From Siphonodentalium dalli (taxonomy: Eukaryota > Mollusca > Scaphopoda > Gadilida > Siphonodentaliidae), in contig CP136061.1 in assembly GCA_032622095.1 (NCBI GenBank), positions 3,224,001 through 3,288,000 of the forward strand: a stretch of 64,000 bases of DNA, given 5' to 3'. Positions 46,312 through 58,641 of this stretch are shown one piece after another (positions within the stretch are counted from its first letter, which is position 1; every line of letters begins with the position of its first letter). The notes below the pieces were generated by a model that was not told the origin of the DNA, searched no databases, and worked only from the letters and a program-made list of their open reading frames with translations. Both the position numbers and the translations under genes were made by a program.

Positions 46312-49300
46312 GCAACCACCAGTTCGCCGCAGGCGAGCGTGGTTGTTTATACCCTAGGCAGGTGAATGCCGTCCTATAATTTTTTTTATATTTTCTATCT
46401 GCTGAGAGGAAATTCAGGAAAGAGTGTATGCTATTTAGCGAAATTGACACGTGGCTTCCGATTAGCAAATGTTTAAAATTGCGGCATTGGAAGTGAAACA
46501 ACGAGATGAAATGCCACGGCTCATGACGTCATTTACGTCATTATGGCTGTAGGTGCTGCATTAACCCTTTCACGATGGGAGATGCGCTAGTGCAGCATTA
46601 ATGTTTTTATTACGGAAGCTGTGCTGGTGCAGCATTAACCATTTCTCGACGGGAGCTGCGTTGGTGCAGCATTAACCCTTTCATGAAAGGAACTGTACTG
46701 GTGCAACATTAATTATTTTATGATGGGAGCTGTGCTGGTGCAGCATTAACATTTTTGATGTTGAGAACTGCGTTGGTGCAGCATTCACCCATTCATGATG
46801 GGGGCTGCGCTGGTGCAGCAATAACCCTTTCATGACGGAGCTGCGCTGGTGCATCATTAATTATTTCAGGACGGCAGCTGCGTTCGTGCAACATTAACCC
46901 ATTCATGATTGGAGCTGCGCTGGTGCAGAATTTACCCTTTCTTGACGGGAGGTGCGCTGGTGCAGCATTAATTATTTTATGATGGGAGCTGCGTTGGTGC
47001 AGCATTAACACTTTCATGACGGGAGCTGCGTTATTGCAGCATTAACCCTTTCATGAAAGGAACTATGCTGATGCAACATTACTTTTGTTATGATGGGAGC
47101 TGCGTTGGTGCAGCATTAACACTTTCATGACGGGAGCTGCGCTGGTGCACCAATAACCCTTTCATGGCGGGAGCTGCGTTGGTGTAGCATTAACCCTTTC
47201 ATGACGGGAGCTGCGTTGGTGCATCATTAATTATTTTATAATGGGAGCTGCGTTGGTGTAGCATTAATTATTTTATGATAGGAGCTGCGTTGGTGCAGCA
47301 TTAACTCTTTCATGACGGGAGCTGCGCTGGTGCAGCATTAACTTTTTCATGACGGGAGCTGCGTTGGTGCAACATTAATTACTTGATGTTGGGAGCAGCG
47401 TTGGTGCAACATTAACCCTGTCATGACGGGAACTGCGCTGGTGCAGCATTAATCCTTTCATGGCGGGAGCTGCGTTGGTGCAACATTAACCATTTCATGA
47501 TGGGAGTTGCGGTGGTGAATCATTAACCCTTTCGTAACCGGAGCTGCGTTGGTTCAGCATTAACCCTTTCATGACGGGAGCTGCGCTGGTGCAACATTAA
47601 CACTTTAATAACGGGAGCTGTGCTGGTGCAGCATTAACCCTTTCATGAAAGGAACTGTGCTGGTGCCGCATTAATTATTTTATGATGGGAGCTGTGCTGG
47701 TGCAGCATTTATTCTTTTATGGTGGGAGTTGCGTTGGTGCAGCATTAATTATTTTATAACGGGAGCTGTGTTGGTGCAGCATTAACCCTTTCATGACGGG
47801 AGCTGCGCTGGTTCAGCATTAATTATTTGACGACGGGAGCTTCTTTGGCGCAGCATTAATTATTTTATGATGGGATATGTGCTGGTGCAGCATTAACCCT
47901 TTAATGACGTGTAGCTGTGTTGGTTCAGCACTAACCGTTCCATGGTGGGATCTGCGTTAGTGCAGCATTAACTCTTCATGACGGGAGCTATGCTGGTGCA
48001 GCATTAATTATTTCATGGCGGGAGCTGCGTTGGGGCAGCATTAACCTTTTTATGACGGGAATTGCGTTTGTTAAGCGTTAACCCTTTCATGAAAAGAACT
48101 GTGCTGGTGCAGCATTAATTGTTTTTTATGATGGGAGGTATTCTGGTGCAGCATTTATTCTTTTATGATGGGAGTTGCGTGGGTGCAGCATTAACTCTTT
48201 CATGACGGGAGCTGTGCTGGTGCAGCATTAACCTTTCATGACGGGAGCTGCGCTGGTGCAGCATTAACCATTTCATGACTGGAGCTGCGTTGGTGCAGCA
48301 TTAACCCTTTCATGACGGGAGCTGCGTTGGTGCATCATTAATTATTTTATGATGGGAGCTGCGTTGGTGCAGCATTAATTATTTTATGATGGGAGCTGCG
48401 CTGGTGCAGCATTAACTCTTTCACGACGGGAGCTGCGCTGGTGCAGCTTTAACTTTTTCGTGACGGGAGCTGCGTTGGTGCAACATTAATTACTTGATGT
48501 TGGGAGCAGCGTTGGTGCAACATTAACCCTGTTATGACGGGAACTGCGCTGGTGCAGCATTAATCATTTCATGACGGGAGCTGCGTTGGTGCAGCATTAA
48601 CCATTTCATGATGGGAGTTGCGGTGGTGAATAATTAACCCTTTCATGACGGGAGCTGCGCTGGTGCAACATTAACTCTTTAATAACGGGAGCTGTGCTGG
48701 TGCAGCATTAACCCTTTCATGAAAGGAACTGTGCTGGTGCGCATTGATTATTGTATGCTGGGAGCTGTGCTGGTGCAGCATTTATTCTTTTATGGTGGGA
48801 GTTTCGTTGGTGCAGCATTAATTATTTTATAACGGGAGCTGTGCTGGTGCAGTATTAACCCTTTCATGACGGGAGCTGCGATGGTGCAGCATTAATTATT
48901 TGACGACGGGAGCTTCTTTGGTGCAGCATTAATTATTTTATGATGGGATATGTGCTGGTGCAGCATTAACCATTTCATGACGTGTAGCTGTGTTGGTTCA
49001 GCACTAACCGTTCCATGGTGGGATCTGCGTTAGTGCAGCATTAACTCTTTCATGACGGGAGCTGTGCTGGTGCAGCATTAATTATTTCGTGACGGGAACT
49101 ACGTTCGTGCAGCATTAGCCCTTTCATGATTGGAGCTGTGCTCGTGCAGCATTAACCCTTTCGTGACTGGAGCTACGCTGGTGCAGCATTAACCATTTTC
49201 TGACGGGAGCTGTGCTGGTGCATCATTAACCCTTTTATGACGGGAGCTGCATTGGTGCAATATTAACCATTTCATGACGGGAGCTGTGCTGGTGCAACAT

Positions 49301-49581
49301 TAACCCTTTCATGACGGGAGCTGTGCTGGTGCAGCAATAACCCTTTCATGACGGGATCTATGCTGGTGCGGCATTAACCCTTTCATGACGGGAGCTGTGC
49401 TAGTGCAGCATTACCCCTTTTATGACGGGAGCTGCATTGGTGCAGCATTAACAATTTCATGACGGCAGCTGTACTGGTGCAACATTAATTATTTTATGAC
49501 GGGAACTGCGTTGGTGATGAAAAGCAAATTCGGGATACAGCAAGTGTGGTTGCTCCACTACGTGTCACGTATGATTCATAT
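46312..49581. mobile_element. Satellite-carrying element 3 (3.3 kb)
   Basis: Both ends are present: 'gcaaccaccagttcgccg' on the left and '..cacgtatgattcatat', then 'tagaagatg', on the right, the same insertion point in module A as element 1. The array inside (about 46545-49515) is a shortened version of array 1 with an internal join near 47090. Confidence 0.85.
46545..49515 (+). repeat. 37-bp satellite array 3
   Basis: Same monomer and the same first and last units as array 1; about 80 units. The first 500 bases track array 1 and the remainder tracks its second half. Confidence 0.97.
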
Positions 49582-49867
49582 TAGAAGATGTACATTGGAG
49601 TGGCTATGCCGTTGCAATAATCTGGGGCTCTCTATTCGAAGTTTCATCTATATGATTAGTCATATTAGCAATATAGTGGTACGTATGTTATCATGACGTA
49701 TTTAGAGATAGTAACATCCTAGAAAACAACATGTATTTTAATTCAATATTCAATAACAGACATATTCACCATCAGCTAAGTGAACTAACATATTTTAACT
49801 ATTATATGCGCGGACATCGATACCGTCGGGATTTTTACTGACAAACATCGCGCGCGATAAAATACAT

Positions 49868-50266
49868 TTGATATTGAAAGAATCCATAGGACTCCTGTGT
49901 TATCAAGCTCGTACGATAACCCAAATACACACACTTCAATGTACAGTATATGTGACATGTTTAAATAGTTCCACATATCAATGTCACTTTAATAATGGGA
50001 CTTGTCAGCCACCAAAACAATTAAAGATGCAGTTTCCGAATTCCCGCTCCCACATTACTATTTCTTCGGCTTCTGGGGTAAAACATATATTATTCGAGTC
50101 GAGGAACCCACCCATCAAAGCTCCGAGTGATCAGATATCGATTTTGAAGTCTGTTATTTCTCGAGATGTTCAATTATTTGTCAAAAGGACGGCCTCGGTC
50201 AAAATTGCGGACGAAGATAGATACCTCTACAACAAATGTGGCAATACGGCCACATTTCGTGAATAA
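49868..50266 (+). pseudogene. Module A open frame, copy 2
   Basis: 132 codons including TVYVTCLNSSTYQCHFNNGT and SASGVKHILFESRNPPIKAP. It reads on past the usual end to NKCGNTATFRE because of small changes near 50220. No family is recognised. See 53218-53634. Confidence 0.3.
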
Positions 50267-50870
50267 TCAAGTCACTGTGGGGAAACTACTCCTGGCGATG
50301 CGGTTCTCTACGTGCGTGATCATTTTTGAGCGACGTAAAACGTAAAAAACAACAATAATAGAACAGTTTTTCATGGGCTTCATAGCGCTATCGTGAAATT
50401 ATAGTGACTGACCATCACTTTTTGTGAAAAAAAATAGTTAAAAACTAATCGCGAAATGCACGGAAATTGGGGTTTCTATTTACCGATTCCGATTCTCTGC
50501 TGCGGACACCGATTCTCAACCGAGCGCTCGGTTCTCTGCGAATAGATCGATTCTCTGCCTTAGATAAAGTAGTACATGCCATCCGCTTGATTTCTACCAA
50601 TATGGCTCTCTCTCTCTGTGTAGCGTCCTATAATGGTCCCTAACGTTAATGACCACATTTTTATGTCATCGCTAGATAGAACCGAATGTCCATATTTTAC
50701 GGACATCGATAAACAAATGAAAGGCAATGTTATTTTAAGTCAAACATCCGGTTGCTAACTCTCGCATGAAACATTGCCACTCCTCCAGTCGGTCATCCAC
50801 AGTGAGAAAATCTACTATATATATCTGGCAACAACTGTGACAATTCGTCTATACCACGAGTAGGGTCAGA

Positions 50871-51179
50871 TTATGTCATGTTAATGTCCGATTCTTCTTG
50901 AAACAGCTCTTTGTGTGAACTCACATCTCGCGTCACTTTCTTCAGAGGTCTTTCGGGTATGTCGGTGTCGGTTTCATCCGGAAAAGTAAACAAGCAACCA
51001 CCCTCGTTTAAGTGGAGTGTTGCCAGATCACAGGGTGGTGTTTTTGGAATAATCCCGAAATGCTTCGTCATGTACTGTGTGTTGCGAATATCATCACTCG
51101 ATACGCCGCACAGCAAGACGATCTCGAAGTCATTGGTGTGTAATGAGTGTATGCTGCAGCGTCTCGTTTCCATGTCCAA
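50871..51179 (-). CDS. Antisense ORF of module B, copy 3 (full length)
   Basis: The best copy of a frame kept in most B modules: METRRCSIHSLHTNDFEIVL, then CGVSSDDIRNTQYMTKHFGI, IPKTPPCDLATLHLNEG, TFPDETDTDIPERPLKKVTR, DVSSHKELFQEE. It is acidic, with no signal peptide or membrane segment, and resembles a real soluble protein piece more than chance does. However, a plus-strand frame is also open across the same DNA, and one copy has a stop (58351). The first in-frame ATG is two codons in, after a TTG and an upstream TGA. No family is recognised; it may be a fossil gene fragment inside the repeat. Confidence 0.35.
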   Translation of the reverse strand: MDMETRRCSIHSLHTNDFEIVLLCGVSSDDIRNTQYMTKHFGIIPKTPPCDLATLHLNEGGCLFTFPDETDTDIPERPLKKVTRDVSSHKELFQEESDINMT

Positions 51180-51289
51180 TCATTGCTTGACAATACTAGC
51201 ATCGCCATTTCTGAAGAATAGATATTCAGCAATGGAAATTCAACAATCAAGACTGGCGAAACGTTTAAAGGTGTATTGTCTCTTTACAG

Positions 51290-51361
51290 AAACACTTCCA
51301 ACAACAACAAGACCAACAATAACATCATCAACAACAACAACAACAACAACAACAATAACAG
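51290..51361 (+). CDS. Thr-rich mini-exon, copy 3
   Basis: The acceptor is 'tgtctctttacag' (C to A change just before CAG is tolerated). Donor GTCAGT at 51362. 72 bases, phase 1-1, reading TLPTTTRPTITSSTTTTTTT, then TIT. Confidence 0.4.
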
Positions 51362-53217
51362 GTCAGTGACCACGTGTCCCCCGAAAGGTGGATTTTTAGT
51401 AACTTATAGTAATGGTTGGTTTTTGTAATACTGTCGAAATTCACTGTGACCACCTTCAAACTTGGCATGTCCTTCATGTTGAATTTAAAATCAACCAGGT
51501 AACTAAAAGTCAAGTTATCACTCAGAAACCAAAATAATCGGCAAATTTTAAATCGACACGGTCCATAACTCCGACAAAATTGTGCGGACCGAATCCATAT
51601 TCGAAATGTACCTGTATTTGGAGCTCATAAACTCACATTTCAAATTTGGTTCAGATCCGACCACACAATCTAAAATTATCACCCGGAAACCTCAAAACGA
51701 AAAAATTCTAAATCGAAAAAACGGGCCATTACTCCGGACCTAACTTGACCTCTATTTCGAGCTCATAAGCTCGCATACCAAATTTGGTTTCGACCCGTTA
51801 GCCCAAATATGAAGTTTTCATCCGGAATCTTTCCACACGGTAGGACGCACGGGCGTCCCGACGACTCGATGGACGGACGGACGGACACCGGCTATTTTAA
51901 TAGTCTCCCCCAAAATTCGAGGGACAGAAAGAATAAAAACTCGTTCGTAGACGTATTTCCTTCACTGCGCCTAAACATAAACAGGAGAAACGCACACTAT
52001 TACATATAATTCACTTAAAAGTATCATAAAATAAAATTACTTTCAGAACTCTTATAGAGTTCCAATAATAGTCACAATTCCTGCCGCAGTTTATACTAAC
52101 AAATTTAAAAACAACCATTACCCAGTGACATATGCTACATTTATTATTCTGCTGGCTGAAACGTCTTTTGTTATACCTATCAAACAATACAGAAACTTTA
52201 GGAACTGGATCTGTCAAATGTACGTGTACGCGAAGAGAAATCATGTCCTCGAGAGACAATATGATAAGTGCTTAGTAATTGTTTGCATGTCGTAACTTTG
52301 TGAGAAAGATTTGTTATAATTGTGAGCCGATAACTGTATTTAGGTAATGTGGACACAATACAAATATCTTGTTTAACCCAATAATTGTCTCAAAATGATT
52401 ATGGGGTTAGATGTGGACATGTAAAAACTACTCCGCACATTTGTAGAAACCCGGAGCCACCACGAGTAAGTTGTAAAGAATCGGAGCCCTCAACAGAGAA
52501 CCGGAACCTTCACCATATTTTCATTATGCTTCTTTTTTTTTTAAATGCGAGTTATAGTTTAGCATCCCCAGTGTATATCAGGGGTCTCATATTTTAAAAG
52601 TTGTTATGAGTATTAGTTTGTTAAAATGTTATGGACATGAAGAATTGTTCTCACCAACTGACAAATACCGTGTAATTTCACAATAACATTTTAAATTCTG
52701 ACCATAAACTGACACGATTTTGGGACATATATTACTAACCTTCACTTGTTAGTCCATTGCTCCTTCCAACCAATAGTGTACTGCTGGTACATTGTCGTAA
52801 TAACTTGACAATAACATGGCGAATGATGACAATGTCTCATATCCACACATTTCAATGAAAATTGATGAACACGTGATGAATTTGTCCGGGTAATTGTATT
52901 GTATTGTATTACATATCAGTATGTGATAACTACATTTAACTGGATTGATAACAACACAAATACCGTCGTTTGGTGTATGGGGTCTTATAGAAGATGTACC
53001 TTGGAGTGGCTATGCCGTTGCAATAATCTGGGGCTCTCTATTCCAAGTTTCATCTATATGAATAGTCATATTAGTAATATAGTGGTACGTATGTTATCAT
53101 GACGTATTTAGAGCGAGTAACATCCTAGAAAACACCATGTATTTAATTAATTTTTTTTAAATATAACGGACATATACAACATCAGCTGAGTGAATTAACA
53201 TATTTTAACTATTATAT

Positions 53218-53634
53218 GTGCGGACATCGATACCGTCGGGATTTTTACTGACAAACACCGCGATCGATAAAATACATTTGATATTGAAAGAATCCATAGG
53301 CCTCCTGTGTTATCAAGCTCGTACGATAACCCAAATACACACACTTAAATGTACAGTATATGTGACATGTTTAAATAGTTCCACATATCAATGTCACTTT
53401 AATAATGGGACTTGTCAACCACTAAAACAATTACAGATGCATTTTCCGAATTCACGCTCCCACATTACTATTTCTTCGGCTTCTGGGGTAAAATATATTT
53501 TATTCGAGTCGAGGAACCCACCCATCAAAGCTCCGAGTGATCAGATATCGATTGTGAAGTCTGTTATTTCTCGAGATGTTCATTTATTTGTTAAAAAGAC
53601 GACCTCTGTCAAAATTGCGGACGAAGATGGATAA
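53218..53634 (+). pseudogene. Module A open frame, copy 3 (longest)
   Basis: 138 codons: RTSIPSGFLLTNTAIDKIHL, then ESIGLLCYQARTITQIHTLK, TVYVTCLNSSTYQCHFNNGT, a Ser-rich ITISSASGVKYILFESRNPP and a final TSVKIADEDG. Four Cys and two N-glycosylation-like sites could suit an extracellular piece, but no splice sites frame it. The four copies are cut at different places (HFPN, SRDVQ, ADEDG, TATFRE). This looks like a decaying frame within a repeat; it is unrecognised. Confidence 0.3.
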
Positions 53635-54470
53635 CTCTACAAACAAGTGGCAATATGGCCACATTTCGTGAATAATCAAGTCACTGTGGGGGAACTTCTC
53701 CTGGTGATGCGGTTCTCTACCGAGTTGCGTGAGCATTTTTGAGCGACGATTCCTATTCTCGATCGAGCAATCGCGGCGTAAAACGTAAAAAACAACAACA
53801 TTAGAACAGTTTTTCATGGGTTTCATAGCGCTATCGTGAAATTATCATTGTTTTTTTAAATAAAAAGTTAAAAACTAATCCCGAAATGCACGGAAATTGA
53901 GTTTCTATTTTCCGATTCCGATTATCTGCTGAGGACTCCGATTTTCAACCGAGCGCTCGGTTCTCTGCGAATAGCTCGATTCTCTGCCTTAGATAAAGTA
54001 GTACATGCCATCCGCTTGATTTCTACGTACCAATATGGCTACATAATTAGTCACAAACATGACACATGATGAGCGGCGGCCATATGCATTGACATGGGAA
54101 TTCAGATCGATTGGCGCGTCCCATATAATACAGTTGGTTCAAAGAACACTTAATTGCAATTACAAAATTTGCACCAAGTGTGTCTCTCTCTCTCTGTATA
54201 GCGTCCTATAATGGTCCCTAATGTTAATGACCACATTTTTATGTCATCGCTAGATAGAACCGAATATCCATATTTTACAGACATCGATAAACAATTCAAA
54301 GGCAATGTTATTTAAAGTCAAACATCCGGTTGCTAACTCTGGCATGAAATATTGCCACTCCTCCAGTCGGTCATCCACAATGAGAAAATCTACTATATAT
54401 ATATATCTGGCAACAACTGTGACAATTCGTCTATACCACGAGAAGGGTCAGATTATGTCATGTTAATATC

Positions 54471-54665
54471 CTATTCTTCTTGAAACAGCTTTTTGTGTGA
54501 ACTCACATCTCGCGTCACTTTCTTCAGAGGTCTTTCGGGTATGCCGGTGTCGGTTTCGTCCGGAAAAGTCAAAACGCAATCACCTTCGTTTAAGTGGAGT
54601 TTTGCCAGATCACAGGGTGGTGATTTTGGAATAATCCCGAAATGCTCGTTCCCATGTCCAATCAT
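54471..54665 (-). pseudogene. Antisense ORF of module B, copy 4 (deleted)
   Basis: Lacks about 40 codons: HFGIIPKSPPCDLAKLHLNE is joined directly to the upstream MIGHGNE. The C-terminal part is as in the other copies. Confidence 0.35.
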
Positions 54666-54771
54666 TGCTTGACAATACTAGCATCGCCATTTCTGAAGAA
54701 TAAATATTCAGCAATGGAAATTCAACAATCAAGACTGGCGAAACGCTTAAAGATGTCTTGTCTCTTTGCAG

Positions 54772-54840
54772 AAACACTTCCAACAACAACAAGACGAACA
54801 ACAACATCAACAACAACAACAACAGCAACAACAATAACAG
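54772..54840 (+). CDS. Thr-rich mini-exon, copy 4
   Basis: Acceptor 'cttgtctctttgcag', donor GTCAGT at 54841; 69 bases, phase 1-1, no stop. The mini-exon and its splice sites survive although the neighbouring antisense frame has lost about 40 codons. Confidence 0.4.
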
Positions 54841-56741
54841 GTCAGTGACCACGTGTCCCCCGAAAGGTGGATTTTTAGTAGCTTAGTGTAATGGTTGATT
54901 TTTTTAATTCTGTCGAAATTCACCGTGACCACCTTCAAACTTGGCATGTTCTTAATGTTTAATTTAAAATCAACCAGGTAACTAAAAGTCAAGTTATCAC
55001 CCGAAAACCAAAATAATCGGCAAATTTTAAGACGACAAGGTCCATAACCCCGGAAAAATTGGGCGGATCGAACCCATATTCTAAAGTTACCTGTATTTGG
55101 AGCTCATAAACTCACATTTCAAATTTGGTTCCGATCCGATCACACAATCTAAAAGTATCACCCGGAAACCTCAAAACGACAAAATTCTAAATCGAAAAAA
55201 CGGGCCATTACTCCGGACCTAACGTGACCTCTATCTCGAGCTCATAAGCTCGCATACAAAATTTGGTTTCGATCCATTTTTTGGTTTCGATCTGTTAGCC
55301 CAAAAATGAAGTTTTCATCCGGAATCTTTCCGCACGGACGGACGCACGGGCGTCCCGACGACTCGATGGACGTACACCGGCTATTTTAATAGTCTCCCCC
55401 AAAAATCGAGGGACAGAAAGAATAAAAACTCGTTCGTAGACGTATTTCCTTCACTGCGCCTCAACATAAACATGAGAAACGCACACTATTACATATAATT
55501 CACTTAACAGTATCTTAAAATAAAATAACTTTCAGAACTGTTATAGAGTTCCAATAATAGTCACAATTCCTGCCCCAGTTTATACTAAAAAAAAAAAAAA
55601 AAACCCATTGCCCAGTGACATACAGTGTATGCTCAATTTATTATTCCGCTGGCTGAAACGTCTTTTGTTATACCTATCAAACAGTACAGAAACTTTAGGA
55701 ACTGGATCTGTCAAATGTACGTGTACGCGAAGAGACATAACGTCCTCGAGAAACAATATGATAAGTGCTTAGTAATTGCTAGCATGTCGTAACTTTGTGA
55801 GAAAGAGATGTTATAATTGTGAGCAGATAAGTGTATTTAGGTAATGTGAACCCAATTCAATGTCTTGTTTTAGCCCAATAATTGTTTCAAAATGATTATT
55901 GGGTTAGATGTGGACATGTAAAATCTACTCCGCACATTTGTAGAAAACCGGAGTCGCCGCGAGTAAGTTGCAAATAACCGGAGCCCTCAGCAGAGAACCG
56001 GAACCTTCACCATATTTTCATTATGGCTTCTTTAAAAAAAAAAATGCGAGTCATAGTTGATTTTTTTAGCGTCCCCAGTGTATATCAGGGGGCTCATATT
56101 TTAAAAGTTTTTATGAGTATTAATTTGTAAAAATGTTATGGAAATGAAGATTTTTTCTCAACAACTGATAAATACCGTGTAATTTCACAATAACATTTGA
56201 AATTCTGACCATGAACTGACTCGATTATGGGACATATTACTACCCTTCACTTGTGCATCCATTGCTCCTTCCATTGTTCCTTCCAAGTAATAGTGTACTG
56301 CCGGTACATTGTCGTATTAACTTGACGATAACATGTCTCCACCCATTTCAATGAAAATTGATGAACACGGGATGAATTTGTCCGGGTAATTGTATTGTAT
56401 TGTATTACATATCAGCATGTGATAATTACATTTAACTGAATTGATAACAACACAGACAATACCGTCGTTGGTGTATGGGCTCTTATATAAGATGTACCTT
56501 GGAGTGGCTATGCCGTTGCAATAATCTGGGGCTCTCTATTCCAAGTTTCATCTATATGAATAGTCATATTAGTAATATAGTGGTACGTATGTTATTATGA
56601 CGTATTTAGAGCTAGTAACATTCTAGAAAACACCATGTATTTAATTCAATTTTTTTAATATAACGGACATATACAACATCAGCTAAGTGAACTAACATAT
56701 TTTAACTATTATATGTGCGGACATCGATACCGTGGGGATTT

Positions 56742-57083
56742 TTACGTTGTGCACTGACAAACATAGCGCGCGATAAAATACATTTGATATTGAAAGAACA
56801 ACTGTGACAATTCGTCTATACCACGAGTAGGGTCCGATTCTTTGTTCAGAGGTCTTTCGGGTATGTCGGTGTCGGTTTCATCCGGAAAAGTCAAAACGCA
56901 ATCACCCTCGTTTAAGTGGAATGTTGCCAGATCACAGGGTGGTGTTTTTGGAATAATCCCGAAATGCTTCGTCATGTACTGTGTGTTGCGAATATCATCA
57001 CTCGATACGCCGAACAGCAAGACGATCTCGATGTCATTGGTGTGTAATGAGTGTATGCTGCAGCGTCTCGTTTCCATGTCCAA
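56742..57083 (-). pseudogene. Antisense ORF of module B, copy 5
   Basis: Similar to copy 3 up to PERPLNKE, then different because of the A/B join. One Cys is changed to Phe (LLFGVSS). Confidence 0.35.
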
Positions 57084-57193
57084 TCATCGCTTGACAATAA
57101 TAGCATCGCCATTTCTGAAGAATAAATATTCAGCAATGGAAATTCAACAATCAAGACGGGCGAAACGCTTAAAGGTGTCCTGTCTCTTTGTAG

Positions 57194-57217
57194 AAACACG
57201 TTCAACAACAACAAGAC

Positions 57218-57252
<35 letters not shown>

Positions 57253-57268
57253 GCAACAGCAATAACAG
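57194..57268 (+). CDS. Thr-rich mini-exon, copy 5
   Basis: The acceptor is 'tgtctctttgtag' (C to T, still a valid AG acceptor); the donor GTCAGT begins at 57269. 75 bases, the longest copy, phase 1-1, reading TRSTTTRPTTTSTTTTTTTA and on to AIT. Confidence 0.4.
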
Positions 57269-57455
57269 GTCAGTGATCACGTGTCCCCAGAAAGGTGGAT
57301 TTTTAGTAACTTAGTGTAATGGTTTGATTTTTTTAATTCTGTCGAAATTCACCGTGACCACCTTCAACATATGTTAACTATTATATGCGCGGACATCGAT
57401 ACCGTCGGGATTTTTACGCAGGGCACTGACAAACATCGCGCGCGATAAAATACAT

Positions 57456-57764
57456 TTGGTATTGAAAGAATATATAGGCCTTCTGTGTTATCAAGCTCGA
57501 ACGACAACTCAAATACACACACTTAAATGTACAGTATATGTGACATGTTTAAACAGCTCCACATATCAATGTCACTTTAATAATGGGACTTGTCAACCAC
57601 CAAATCAATTAAAGATGCATTTTCCGAATTCACGCTCCCACATTACTATTTCTGGGGCTTCTGGGGTAAAACATATTTTATTCGAGTCGATGAACCCACA
57701 CATCAAAGCTCCGAGTGATCAGATATCGATTTTGAAGTATGTTATTTCTCGAGATGTTCAATAA
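57456..57764 (+). pseudogene. Module A open frame, copy 4 (stopped)
   Basis: 102 codons, ending at SRDVQ-stop, about 20 codons before the longest copy. Confidence 0.3.
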
Positions 57765-57844
57765 TTTGTCAAAAGGACGGCCTCGGTCAAAATTGCAGAC
57801 GAAGATGGATAACTCTACAAACAAGTGGCAATACGGCCAAAACA

Positions 57845-57945
57845 ATTTATCTCTCTCTCTCTCTGTCTGTCTGTCTGTATGTATGTCTGTGTGTTTGTGT
57901 GTGTGTGAGGGTGTGTGAGGGTGAGGGTGTGTGTGTGTGTGTGTA
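57845..57945. repeat. Mixed CT/GT microsatellite
   Basis: (CT)n, then (TGTC)n, then (GT)n with GTGAGG interruptions, in the place of the CT repeat of other copies. Confidence 0.95.
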
Positions 57946-58150
57946 GCGTCCTATAAATGTCCCTAATGTTAATGACCACATTTTTATGTCATCGATAAAC
58001 AATTGAAATGCAATGTTATTTGAAGTCAAACATCCGATTGCTAGCTTCAAACATTGCCACTCCTCCAGTCGGTCATGCACAGTGAGAAAATCTACTATAT
58101 ATATATGGCAACAACTGTGACAATTCGTCTATACCACGAGTATGGTCAGA

Positions 58151-58447
58151 TTATGTCATGTTAATGTCCGATTGTTCTGGAAACAGCTCTTTGTGTGAAC
58201 TCACATCTCGCGTCACTTTCTTCAGAGGTCTTTCGGGTATGTCGGTTTCGGTTTCATCCGGAAAAGTCAAAACGCAATCACCCTCGTTTAAATGGAGTGC
58301 TGCCATATCACAGGGTGGTGTTTTTGGAATAATCCCGAAATGCTTCGTCATTTACTGTGTGTTGCGAATATCATCACTCGATACGCCGCACAGCAAGAGG
58401 ATCTCGATATCATTGGTGTGTAATGAGTGTATGCTGCAGCGTCTCGT
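58151..58447 (-). pseudogene. Antisense ORF of module B, copy 6 (stop codon)
   Basis: Both halves are present, but the TAC of the NTQYMTKHF stretch has become a TAA stop near 58352. The downstream part (HFGIIPKTPPCDMAALHLNE and on) is open to 58151. Confidence 0.4.
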
Positions 58448-58569
58448 TTCCATGTCCAATCATCGCTCGACAATAATAGCATCGCCATTTCTGAAGAATA
58501 GATATTCAGCAATGGAAATTCAACAATCAAGACTGGCGAAACGCTTAAAGGTGTCTTGTCTCGTTGCAG

Positions 58570-58641
58570 AAACATTTCCAACAACAAGACCAACAACAAC
58601 ACCAACAACATCAAGAACAACAACAGCAACAACAATAACAG
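58570..58641 (+). CDS. Thr-rich mini-exon, copy 6
   Basis: Acceptor 'cttgtctcgttgcag', donor GTCAGT at 58642; 72 bases, phase 1-1, reading TFPTTRPTTTPTTSRTTTAT and on to TIT. Confidence 0.4.

Larger units (their letters stand above)
49582..52925. repeat. Duplication block 3 (A-B-C-D-E)
   Basis: The most complete order of modules: A 49582-50870 (part of it deleted at a CT repeat near 50605), B 50871-51361, C 51362-52125, D 52126-52530, E 52530-52925. The C/D join 'accattacccagtgacatat' is the empty site for the 6.9 kb element. Confidence 0.88.
52926..56415. repeat. Duplication block 4 (A-B-C-D-E)
   Basis: A 52926-54460 carries the empty site 'ggggtcttatagaagatgt' for the satellite element and, near 54030, the empty site for the 367-bp insertion. 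B 54461-54840 has an internal deletion. C 54841-55614, D 55615-56030, E 56030-56415. Confidence 0.88.
56416..57366. repeat. Duplication block 5 (shortened A-B-C)
   Basis: A is cut at 'gatattgaaag' (56797) and joined to the end of A ('aacaactgtgacaattcg'). B is full. C is cut after 'gaccaccttcaa' (57366) and joined back into A. Both joins look like recombination between copies. Confidence 0.85.

Noticed and set aside
32627..47017. Open frames of 66-83 codons inside the satellite (Gly/Ala/Leu/Cys-rich, both strands)
   Set aside because: Three 37-bp units make 111 bases, so one frame repeats every 37 codons. The frames are by-products of the repeat and appear wherever no unit has a stop.
32380..49515. 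CRISPR array (37-bp direct repeats)
   Set aside because: The units abut with no unique spacers, the DNA is eukaryotic, and there are no cas genes.
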